11,114 nt of DNA from Zoogloea sp. (GTDB lineage: Bacteria; Pseudomonadota; Gammaproteobacteria; Burkholderiales; Rhodocyclaceae). Positions within the stretch are counted from its first letter, which is position 1; every line of letters begins with the position of its first letter. Below are positions 5,707 to 11,114 of this stretch, piece by piece. A model generated the notes under the pieces. That model saw only the letters and a list, made by a program, of their open reading frames with translations. It ran no database searches and was not told where the DNA came from. The stretch is from assembly GCA_016790385.1 (NCBI GenBank), contig JAEUNV010000059.1, positions 1-11,114 of the forward strand. Direction: 5' to 3'. The position numbers and the translations under genes are program-made.

Positions 5707-7629
5707 TCACTTGCCGTTCATGGCCAGCATCAACTGGTTGATGCGCTTCACGAAGCTCGCCGGATCATCCAATGTGCCGCCCTCGGCCAGCAGGGCCTGA
5801 TCAAAGAGCACGGCGGCCCAATCATCGAACTGGGCTTCTTCATACTTCAGCCGCAGCACCACCGGGTGGCTGGGGTTGATCTCGAGGATGGGTTTGGAGA
5901 TGGGCATGTTCTGACCGGCCGCCTTCATCAGGCGAGCGAGGTTCATGCCCATATCGTGCTCGTCGGCAACGAGGCAGGCGGGTGAATCCGTGAGGCGATG
6001 CGTGACGCGCACCTCCTTCACCTTGCCTTCCAGGCTGGCTTTCATCTTGTCGAGCATGTCCTTCAGCTCGCCGGTCTCCTTCTCGACCGCAGCCTTCTCG
6101 GCTTCGTCTTCCAGAGAACCCAGATCAAGCCCGCCCTTGGCAACGGATGCCAGCGGTTTGCCGTCGAATTCGGTCAAATGGCCAACCACCCATTCGTCCA
6201 CCCGGTTGGAGAGGAGCAGCACCTCGATACCCTTCTTGCGGAAGATCTCCAGGTGAGGGCTGTTTTTGGCCGCATTGAAACTGTCGGCAGTGACGTAATA
6301 GATCTTGTCCTGCCCTTCCTTCATCCGACCGATGTAGTCGGCCAGGGAGACGCTTTCCTCGGCGGTGTCGGCCTGGGTGGAGGCAAAGCGCAACAGGCCG
6401 GCGATCTTGTCCTTGTTGGCGTGGTCTTCTCCGACGCCTTCCTTCAGCACCTGACCGAACTCCTTCCAGAAGGTGACGTACTTATCCTTCTGGTTCTCGG
6501 CGAGGTCTTCGAGCAGACCCAGGACCTTCTTGGTACAACCGGCGCGCAGGGTGTCAATGTCCTTGGACTCCTGAAGAATCTCGCGGGAGACATTGAGCGG
6601 CAGGTCATTGGAATCCACCACCCCGCGCACGAACCGCAGGTACAGGGGCATCAGCTTCTCGGCGTCGTCCATGATGAAGACGCGGCGCACATAAAGCTTC
6701 ACCCCATGGCGAGCCTGACGGTCCCACATGTCGAAGGGGGCGTGGCCGGGCACGTACAGCAACTGGGTGTACTCGTGACGGCCTTCCACCTTGCTGTGGG
6801 TCCACGCGAGCGGCGGCTCGTAGTCGTGGCCGACATGCTTGTAGAACTCGGTGTATTCCTCGTCACTCACTTCCGACTTGGAACGGGCCCACAGGGCATT
6901 GGCCTTGTTGACGGTTTCATCCTCGTCGGTGACCACCTGCTCCTTCTTCTCCTCGTCCCATTGCTCCTTCTTCATCACGATGGGCTGGAGAATGTGATCG
7001 GAATACTTCTGGATGATGGAGCGCAGCTTCCAGCTGGATAGCAGATCGTCCTGGTCCTCACGCAGATGCAGGGTGATCTCGGTGCCCCGATCGGCCTTCT
7101 CGATGGGCTCGACCGTGTACTCACCGGCGGTGTCGCCGGTCATGGAGCATTCCCAACGCACGCCTTCGGTGGTGGCAAGGCCAGCCCGGCGAGTACGCAC
7201 GGTGACCTTGTCGGCAACGATGAAGGCGGAATAGAAACCGACCCCGAACTGGCCGATCAGGTGGGCATCCTTCTTCTGGTCTCCGGTCAGCTTGCCGAAG
7301 AACTCCTTGGTGCCGGACTTGGCAATGGTACCCAGGTTGGTCACCACCTCGTCACGGCTCATGCCGATGCCGTTATCGGAGATGGTCAGGGTGCGGGCTG
7401 CTTTGTCGAGGCCCACGCGAATCTTCAACTCGGCGTCGTTCTCGAACAGCCCGCCGTTCTCAAGGGCTTCGAAACGCAGCTTGTCACAGGCATCGGATGC
7501 ATTCGAGACCAGTTCGCGGAGGAAGATCTCCCGATTCGAGTAAAGCGAATGGATCATGAGGTGCAGCAGCTGCTTCACCTCGGCCTGGAAGTTCAGGGTT
7601 TGCGCGGACGACATTTGCTCGACAGTCAT
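5707..7629 (-). CDS. htpG: Hsp90 chaperone HtpG
   Basis: Bacterial Hsp90, a homodimeric ATP-dependent chaperone of the cytoplasm that remodels client proteins together with the DnaK system. It has 640 residues, within the usual range (E. coli about 624). The GHKL ATPase domain is complete: [10 protein letters not shown] (E39, N43), DNGIGM (D86), [18 protein letters not shown] (127-133) and GTEITLHL. The middle and C-terminal dimerisation domains follow, ending LMLAMNGK, without the eukaryotic MEEVD tail. An upstream in-frame ATG at 7665 is rejected: it lies inside the -10 element of the sigma-32 promoter (7664-7691). The ATG at 7629 has GGAG at 7638-7641 with 8-nt spacing. ATG 7614 (MSSAQ) is a less likely alternative. 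Expression should be heat-induced. The gene is divergent from a sensor kinase and convergent with the exported-protein gene. Confidence 0.98.
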   Translation of the reverse strand: MTVEQMSSAQTLNFQAEVKQLLHLMIHSLYSNREIFLRELVSNASDACDKLRFEALENGGLFENDAELKIRVGLDKAARTLTISDNGIGMSRDEVVTNLGTIAKSGTKEFFGKLTGDQKKDAHLIGQFGVGFYSAFIVADKVTVRTRRAGLATTEGVRWECSMTGDTAGEYTVEPIEKADRGTEITLHLREDQDDLLSSWKLRSIIQKYSDHILQPIVMKKEQWDEEKKEQVVTDEDETVNKANALWARSKSEVSDEEYTEFYKHVGHDYEPPLAWTHSKVEGRHEYTQLLYVPGHAPFDMWDRQARHGVKLYVRRVFIMDDAEKLMPLYLRFVRGVVDSNDLPLNVSREILQESKDIDTLRAGCTKKVLGLLEDLAENQKDKYVTFWKEFGQVLKEGVGEDHANKDKIAGLLRFASTQADTAEESVSLADYIGRMKEGQDKIYYVTADSFNAAKNSPHLEIFRKKGIEVLLLSNRVDEWVVGHLTEFDGKPLASVAKGGLDLGSLEDEAEKAAVEKETGELKDMLDKMKASLEGKVKEVRVTHRLTDSPACLVADEHDMGMNLARLMKAAGQNMPISKPILEINPSHPVVLRLKYEEAQFDDWAAVLFDQALLAEGGTLDDPASFVKRINQLMLAMNGK

Positions 7630-7637
7630 AAAGCTTG

Positions 7638-7641
7638 CTCC
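7638..7641 (-). promoter_or_regulatory. Ribosome binding site deciding the htpG start
   Basis: On the minus strand GGAG lies 8 nt before the ATG at 7629, an ideal spacing. It supports that codon rather than the in-frame ATG 36 nt upstream, which has no comparable site. Confidence 0.7.
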
Positions 7642-7663
7642 ATGAGAACCGTTAACGACCCGC

Positions 7664-7691
7664 ATATGGGTCCGCCCTTTCGACTTTCAAG
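7664..7691 (-). promoter_or_regulatory. Sigma-32 (heat-shock) promoter of htpG
   Basis: Reading the minus strand: CTTGAAA (7691 to 7685), 13 nt, then ACCCATAT (7671 to 7664). The sigma-32 consensus is CTTGAA, a 13-17 nt spacer, then CCCCATnT; the -35 is perfect and the -10 differs only at its first base. The predicted start near 7657 gives a leader of about 28 nt before the htpG ATG, containing the GGAG at 7638-7641. A heat-shock promoter is what the family knowledge for htpG predicts. No competing sigma-70 promoter is obvious in the gap. Confidence 0.8.
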
Positions 7692-7707
7692 CCCTCGCTT
7701 CCAACTT

Positions 7708-9531
7708 ATGGAACGCCTTCCGCTGTCTTCCTCAACCCTCCCCCCCACACGGACACCTGCTCCGGACGCTGCGCAGACCGCCTTGAGCAGCCCGTCCCTG
7801 CGCCGTTTCCGCCTTGCCGTATGGCTTGCCTTTACCCTTCTCGCTTCCTTGATCGTGGGCGGCGCCCTGTCCCTTATCCGTTTTGACCGGGAACAGGCCC
7901 TGCAACGCGCCGAATCCGAACTACTTAGCCTCACCCGGGTACTCGAGGAACACGCCGCACGCAGTTTTGGCGAGACCGAAGCTGCCGTGGGGGAAATCGC
8001 CAGCCAAGTGGCTCAGCGCGGGGGCGTGGAGGCGTTTGCCGAGCGCGATCTGCAATCACTGCTGCATCAGCGTACCGCCAACCTTCCGGAGGCCGAATAC
8101 CTGTTCATTGAGCGGGAAGACGGCAGTCTTGCCGCCGATTCCAACTCACCGCAGACATCACCCCCCGCAATTGGCCTCCATGGGCACCGGAAGCCGGCCG
8201 CCATGCCGCCCTTGCTGAAGGAAGGCGTCGAGATCGGCAGCCCAGCACGAAGCCCCGGCACCGGTCAGTGGATCACACCCCTGAGCCGGCAGATTTTCGA
8301 CCCTCTGGGACGATATCTGGGAACGGCGGGGGCGGCCATGAGCCATGGCTACTTCGAGGGCGTCTATCGCGAGCTTGAGCTTTCTCCCGAGGACACCATC
8401 CTCATCCTGCACGCCAGTCGTGCCATCACCCTCATCCGCTACCCTCGGGCGGACGGACAGATCGGCACCAGCGTCGCCGACTCACCCGCCATCGGTGCAG
8501 ACCTCCAGCGGCGAAGCATGATCGTTACCGACGCTTCGGGACCCGACAAAATCGAGCGCATTACCGCTTACCGTCGCCTGGCCGACCGACCGCTCATCGT
8601 CGCCACCAGCCGACCGCTGGACCACGCGCTGGCCGATTACTACGAACACCGCGACCGCATCCTGGCCGCGGCGGGCGTTATGCTGGCCCTGCTTGGCGCC
8701 CTCGCCTACCTGCTGCATAGGGATACGATTCGCCGCGACTCCGAACGAGCCGCCCTGGCCGAACTCAATGCAACCCTGGAACAGCGTGTTCATCAACGTA
8801 CCGAAGAGCTGGAACATTCCAATCGCGAGCTGCTGAGCTTCAGCTACTCGGTATCCCACGATCTGCGCGCCCCCCTCCGGGCCATCAACGGTTTCTCCCA
8901 TGCCTTGGCCGAAGACTACGGTGATCGCCTCGACGATACCGGCCGGAGCTACCTTGCGAGACTGCGCCGGGCCAGCCTGCGAATGGGCGAGTTGATCGAC
9001 GAACTACAGAAACTTGCCAGCGTATCCCGCCATACCCTTCGCATTGAACATACCGATGTCAGCGCCATCGCCCAGGAAATTCTCGACGAACTGGCCGCGA
9101 CGGGCTCCGGCAGGGTCGTGCAAAGCCACGTGGAGCCCGACCTGACTGCCGACGCCGACCCGGTGCTGATCCGCAATGCCCTGCAAAACCTCCTGACCAA
9201 CGCTTGGAAGTTCACCCGCGACAGCCAGCCGGCGCTGATCCACGTAGGGGGGCGTCCCCATGGGGACGAAAAACTCTTCTATGTCACCGACAACGGAATC
9301 GGCTTCGAAATGGCTCACGCGGCCAAATTGTTCCAGCCATTCCAGCAACTCCACCGCCGGGAAGGGTTCGAAGGGTCGGGTATCGGATTGGCCAGCGTGC
9401 GCCGCGTGGTCGAGCGCCACGGAGGTACGGTATGGGCCGAGTCATCCCCGGGTGCCGGCACTACGATGTTCTTTACACTCCCGCGGAGCCCGGCAATGGT
9501 CCGCCGACCTCGGGAAAAGCTGAACGCCTGA
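7708..9531 (+). CDS. Membrane sensor histidine kinase with Cache-like periplasmic domain
   Basis: Inner-membrane sensor kinase that autophosphorylates on His and passes phosphate to a response regulator not in this window. It has 607 residues from ATG 7708. TM1 is about 36-57 (VWLAFTLLASLIVGGALSLI); a periplasmic domain of about 260 residues looks like a double-Cache/PDC fold (WITPLSRQIFDPLGRYLG). TM2 is about 318-337, followed directly by a coiled coil (LEQRVHQRTEELEHSNREL) without a clear HAMP. HisKA has SVSHDLRAPLRA with phospho-acceptor H384, a type common in phytochrome-like kinases. The HATPase domain shows an N box (N490-N498), G1 DNGIGF (528-533) and G2 GSGIGL (556-561), so it should be active. 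The start is uncertain: in-frame ATGs at 7642 and 7666 overlap the htpG promoter region, none has a clear Shine-Dalgarno, and 7708 leaves a normal cytoplasmic N terminus. The ligand is unknown; Cache domains often bind small organic acids or amino acids. Confidence 0.88.
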   Translation: MERLPLSSSTLPPTRTPAPDAAQTALSSPSLRRFRLAVWLAFTLLASLIVGGALSLIRFDREQALQRAESELLSLTRVLEEHAARSFGETEAAVGEIASQVAQRGGVEAFAERDLQSLLHQRTANLPEAEYLFIEREDGSLAADSNSPQTSPPAIGLHGHRKPAAMPPLLKEGVEIGSPARSPGTGQWITPLSRQIFDPLGRYLGTAGAAMSHGYFEGVYRELELSPEDTILILHASRAITLIRYPRADGQIGTSVADSPAIGADLQRRSMIVTDASGPDKIERITAYRRLADRPLIVATSRPLDHALADYYEHRDRILAAAGVMLALLGALAYLLHRDTIRRDSERAALAELNATLEQRVHQRTEELEHSNRELLSFSYSVSHDLRAPLRAINGFSHALAEDYGDRLDDTGRSYLARLRRASLRMGELIDELQKLASVSRHTLRIEHTDVSAIAQEILDELAATGSGRVVQSHVEPDLTADADPVLIRNALQNLLTNAWKFTRDSQPALIHVGGRPHGDEKLFYVTDNGIGFEMAHAAKLFQPFQQLHRREGFEGSGIGLASVRRVVERHGGTVWAESSPGAGTTMFFTLPRSPAMVRRPREKLNA

Positions 9532-9532
9532 G

Positions 9533-9545
9533 GGCGCGCCGCGCC
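9533..9545. terminator. Short GC hairpin between convergent kinase and greB genes
   Basis: GGCGC (9533-9537), loop GCC, GCGCC (9541-9545) fills almost all of the 14-nt gap between the two convergent stop codons. The stem is only 5 bp and has no U-tract, so it is a weak candidate for a shared bidirectional terminator. Confidence 0.3.
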
Positions 9546-10097
9546 TTACACGTAGCGGATTTCCAGCACCTCGATTTCGCGCAGGCCGGCAGGGCTTGCA
9601 AAGCGAACCACATCACCCTCCCTCGCCTTCAAGAGTGCCCGGGACAGGGGCGCGATCCAACTGATCCGCCCTTCAGATGCGTTGGCCTCATCCACCCCCA
9701 CGATCTGATAGGTCTGCTCATCCGTCCCATCGGCATCGCAAACGGTCACGGTGGCACCAAAGAACACCTGCCCGGTATTTTCCTGCTCCGAAGGTGTCAC
9801 CACCGTCGCACTTTCCAGGCGTTTGATCAGGAAGCGGATGCGCCGATCAATCTCTCGCAGACGCTTCTTGCCATAGATGTAGTCGCCGTTCTCCGAACGG
9901 TCACCATTCGAGGCCGCCCAGCGTACCGTTTCCACCAGCTGCGGCCGCTCGTCTCGCACCAGGTGATCAAGCTCCGCCCGCAAGACCTCGTAGCCCTTGC
10001 GGGTCATGTAATTGCGGGTGCCCGGTGGCAGGCTTGGCGCACCTGCCGGTGACTCCTCGTCGTCCTGCTCGCTTTCCTTTACAAAGGCCTTGTTCAC
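9546..10097 (-). CDS. greB: Transcription elongation factor GreB
   Basis: Binds in the secondary channel of RNA polymerase and stimulates cleavage of backtracked RNA 3' ends. From GTG 10097 it has 183 residues, longer than E. coli GreB (about 158) because of an N-terminal leader with an acidic stretch (ESEQDDEE, 8-15). The coiled-coil domain (about 30-100) carries the tip motif NGDRSENGDY, with acidic residues D66 and E69 expected to position the catalytic metal, then KKRLREIDRRIRFLIKRLE. The FKBP-like C-terminal domain includes VFFGATV, QIVGVDE and SRALLKAREGD. The frame extends to a TTG at 10133, but that codon has no ribosome binding site. The GTG has GGAG at 10107-10110 with 9-nt spacing, and MNKAFVKES matches my recollection of how GreB starts in related proteobacteria. 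A hairpin separates it from the upstream small gene. Confidence 0.95.
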   Translation of the reverse strand: MNKAFVKESEQDDEESPAGAPSLPPGTRNYMTRKGYEVLRAELDHLVRDERPQLVETVRWAASNGDRSENGDYIYGKKRLREIDRRIRFLIKRLESATVVTPSEQENTGQVFFGATVTVCDADGTDEQTYQIVGVDEANASEGRISWIAPLSRALLKAREGDVVRFASPAGLREIEVLEIRYV

Positions 10098-10106
10098 CCT
10101 GGAGAA

Positions 10107-10110
10107 CTCC
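10107..10110 (-). promoter_or_regulatory. Ribosome binding site deciding the greB GTG start
   Basis: GGAG on the minus strand ends 9 nt before GTG 10097. The alternative TTG at 10133 has only CTAACAT before it. This favours the GTG start and a 183-residue protein. Confidence 0.55.
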
Positions 10111-10139
10111 GGATATGCAGACTTGGGGGGCAAATGTTA

Positions 10140-10181
10140 GGGGCCACCTGCCGGGCTGGCAAGCCGCCGGCAGGTGGCCCC
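10140..10181 (-). terminator. 15-bp-stem hairpin, terminator of the 77-residue protein gene
   Basis: GGGGCCACCTGCCGG (10140-10154) is perfectly complementary to CCGGCAGGTGGCCCC (10167-10181), with a 12-nt loop; an alternative inner stem GGCT/AGCC (10154-10157 with 10162-10165) is possible. It begins 15 nt after the stop of the minus-strand small gene and ends about 40 nt before the greB start. The downstream minus-strand sequence TAACATTTG is only mildly U-rich. It most likely separates the small gene's transcript from greB, or attenuates read-through into it. Confidence 0.65.
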
Positions 10182-10196
10182 GCAAGGAAAGACCGC

Positions 10197-10430
10197 TCAA
10201 TGATAGATTGCGGGCTGAGTCATCAGGGCATCACGGTCCGCTATCCAGTTTTCAAAGTCATCCATTTCCGTGGCCGAGGCACTCAACTCCCGCAGCTCCT
10301 GCCGGAAACGGCGTGCCGCCTCATCCCGAAAAAGCCCTCCTACCCCGCGACGCTTGTCAATGACTTCAACCGCATCGACATTGGGATAGTCCACCACGTA
10401 AAGCACCGGATTGTTGAGCATGATGTTCAT
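10197..10430 (-). CDS. Small conserved-looking hypothetical protein, 77 residues
   Basis: I do not securely recognise this protein. It is probably real: the ATG at 10430 has a strong AGGAG (10438-10442) with 7-nt spacing, and a strong hairpin follows the stop. It has no signal peptide or membrane segment and no Cys. The N-terminal half (VLYVVDYPNVDAVEVIDKRR) looks like beta strands. A charged, likely helical region follows (FRDEAARRFRQELREL), then an acidic segment (ATEMDDFENWIADRD) and a C-terminal MTQPAIYH. The layout (short beta hairpin with an 'EVIDK' segment, then a 'RFR' helix) is loosely like small proteobacterial DUFs such as DUF3567, but that is an impression only. It stands alone between greB (same strand, downstream) and the divergent DUF465 gene. 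Cytoplasmic; function unknown. Confidence 0.75.
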   Translation of the reverse strand: MNIMLNNPVLYVVDYPNVDAVEVIDKRRGVGGLFRDEAARRFRQELRELSASATEMDDFENWIADRDALMTQPAIYH

Positions 10431-10521
10431 TACCTTTCTCCTGATTGCTGGTTAAATTGCCTCAGTACTTACACAACTGTATGTGGGAACACCGATGCAA
10501 GCTTCAAGTTCCCCGGCAACG

Positions 10522-10550
10522 TTGTATTTCGCCGGCCCCGCGCCTAAGAT
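10522..10550 (+). promoter_or_regulatory. Possible sigma-70 promoter for the DUF465 gene
   Basis: TTGTAT (10522-10527), a 17-bp spacer and TAAGAT (10545-10550). Spacing is ideal but both hexamers are weak (3/6 and 4/6 to consensus). Transcription would start near 10557, giving a leader of about 30 nt. The 157-nt gap (10431-10587) is divergent and must also hold the promoter of the 77-residue gene, for which I see no convincing elements. Confidence 0.3.
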
Positions 10551-10587
10551 TGGGCGAAGTCCGCCCCCGTTCACATGAGCATCTGGC

Positions 10588-10812
10588 ATGAATGACAGCA
10601 ATGAACCCGAAATCGACTTGGGCAACCTGCCTTCGCTGCTGGCAACCTTGTCCACCGAGCATCGGGACTTAGACGCGGTCATCGCCCAGATATCCCATGC
10701 ACCACCACCAGGCAGCGAACTGCTGCTGCGTCGCCTGAAGAAGCGCAAGCTCCTTCTCAAGGACCGCATCGCCTTGATCCAGCGCATGCTGGATCCCGAC
10801 GTTCCAGCCTGA
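10588..10812 (+). CDS. DUF465 / YdcH-like small helical protein
   Basis: A 74-residue protein resembling the DUF465 (YdcH) family of short cytoplasmic coiled-coil proteins, whose biochemical role is not established. The family signature is visible: TEHRDLDAVIAQ (about 23-34, the usual 'H-x-x-LD-x-x-I' helix), then LLRRLKKRKLLLKDRIALIQ (about 46-65, the basic 'LK-x-x-K-L-x-LKD-x-I' helix). The loop between the helices is Pro-rich (HAPPPGS). The ATG at 10588 is preceded by a poor ribosome binding site; a nearby ATG at 10575 is out of frame and encodes only six codons. metY starts 33 nt after its stop on the same strand, so they may be co-transcribed, but nothing in the sequence links DUF465 to methionine metabolism. 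Confidence 0.8.
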   Translation: MNDSNEPEIDLGNLPSLLATLSTEHRDLDAVIAQISHAPPPGSELLLRRLKKRKLLLKDRIALIQRMLDPDVPA

Positions 10813-10845
10813 GTCTCCCTTTCATCCGCGGCCATCAGAACACGC

Positions 10846-11114
10846 ATGCCCATTCACCGTAACGCCGGGGCCGACACGCTCGCCCTGCACGCAGGTCAAA
10901 CCCCGGACCCCATGCACCACTCCCGGGCCACCCCGATCCACTTCACTACCAGCTACGTCTTTGAAGACAGTGAGCATGCCGCCGCGCTCTTCAATCAGGA
11001 GCGGGCGGGGCATGTCTACTCGCGTATCTCCAACCCCACCAACGCGGTGCTGGAGGAGCGCATCTCGGCCCTCGACGGGGGCGTGGGCGCCATTGCCTGT
11101 GCCAGCGGGCAGGC
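10846..11114 (+). CDS. metY: O-acetylhomoserine sulfhydrylase (MetY-like), 5' part only
   Basis: PLP-dependent enzyme of the Cys/Met metabolism family. MetY-type members make homocysteine from O-acetylhomoserine and sulfide (direct sulfhydrylation) in methionine synthesis. The window holds 89 complete codons plus two bases of about 430 expected. Visible features are [10 protein letters not shown] near residue 9, [19 protein letters not shown] at 28-46, and [15 protein letters not shown] at 58-72. In that last segment Y58 and R60 are expected to contact the PLP phosphate of the neighbouring subunit. [10 protein letters not shown] at the edge is the segment that stacks on the cofactor. The PLP lysine lies beyond the window. 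The initial HAGQTPDP and [12 protein letters not shown] segments fit MetY better than cystathionine gamma-synthase (MetB), but with only the N terminus a related O-succinylhomoserine enzyme cannot be excluded. Ribosome binding site is weak. Confidence 0.88.
   Translation, partial: MPIHRNAGADTLALHAGQTPDPMHHSRATPIHFTTSYVFEDSEHAAALFNQERAGHVYSRISNPTNAVLEERISALDGGVGAIACASGQ

Noticed and set aside
5998..7041. 347-codon plus-strand open frame antisense to htpG
   Set aside because: Shadow of HtpG coding: Leu/Val/Gly/His-rich, no domain, no ribosome binding site, while htpG is intact on the other strand.
7066..7641. 192-codon upstream extension of the sensor-kinase reading frame
   Set aside because: It lies wholly antisense to the htpG N-terminal region, lacks recognisable protein features and would put the kinase start inside htpG. 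The frame is open simply because of base composition.
10098..10133. 12-residue extension of GreB from a TTG codon
   Set aside because: No ribosome binding site before the TTG, while GGAG is well placed for the GTG at 10097.
10477..10492. LexA-like site CTGT-N8-ACAC upstream of the 77-residue gene
   Set aside because: Last base departs from CTGT-N8-ACAG and the core is G-rich rather than the usual alternating AT; nothing nearby is a DNA-damage gene.
1..11114. CRISPR arrays, tRNA or rRNA genes, insertion sequences, attachment sites, phage genes
   Set aside because: No regularly spaced repeats, no RNA gene motifs, no transposase or integrase motifs were seen on either strand.

Overview
This window is about 11.1 kb of high-GC, gene-dense bacterial chromosome with short intergenic gaps. 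Gene content and protein style suggest a beta- or gammaproteobacterium: GreB with an acidic N-terminal leader, a class IV-like histone-deacetylase homologue, a MoxR/CoxE-type VWA pair, a DUF465 protein and HtpG behind a sigma-32 type promoter. I cannot fix the genus. There are no tRNA or rRNA genes, CRISPR arrays or mobile elements. Two genes run off the ends.

Left part (1-4156). An M20 amidohydrolase (minus strand, 3' end cut by the window edge) is divergent from a co-directional trio on the plus strand: HDAC-family deacylase, MoxR AAA+ ATPase, and CoxE-like VWA protein. MoxR and VWA are 12 nt apart and should act as a chaperone-like ATPase plus metal-ion-dependent adaptor. The HDAC gene ends 30 nt before moxR.

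Middle (4157-7707). A stand-alone diiron metallo-beta-lactamase-fold protein, related to flavodiiron/ODP proteins, lies convergent to the VWA gene (2-nt gap). It is divergent from a small exported protein of unknown function. Their shared promoter region carries a near-consensus FNR/ANR-type box (5009-5022), which suggests oxygen- or NO-responsive control. The exported gene converges on htpG across two strong hairpins. htpG has a recognisable sigma-32 promoter in the gap it shares with a divergent sensor kinase; this promoter also decides the htpG start codon.

Right part (7708-11114). A membrane sensor histidine kinase with a Cache-like periplasmic domain and no response regulator nearby converges on greB. 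Upstream of greB, on the same strand, is a 77-residue protein of unknown function, separated from greB by a 15-bp-stem hairpin. A DUF465/YdcH-like small protein and the 5' end of an O-acetylhomoserine sulfhydrylase (MetY-like) gene follow on the plus strand.

Most of the window is ordinary housekeeping and stress chromosome. The parts most worth a second look are the FNR-like box between the diiron protein and the exported protein, the HDAC-MoxR-VWA trio, and the two unrecognised small proteins.
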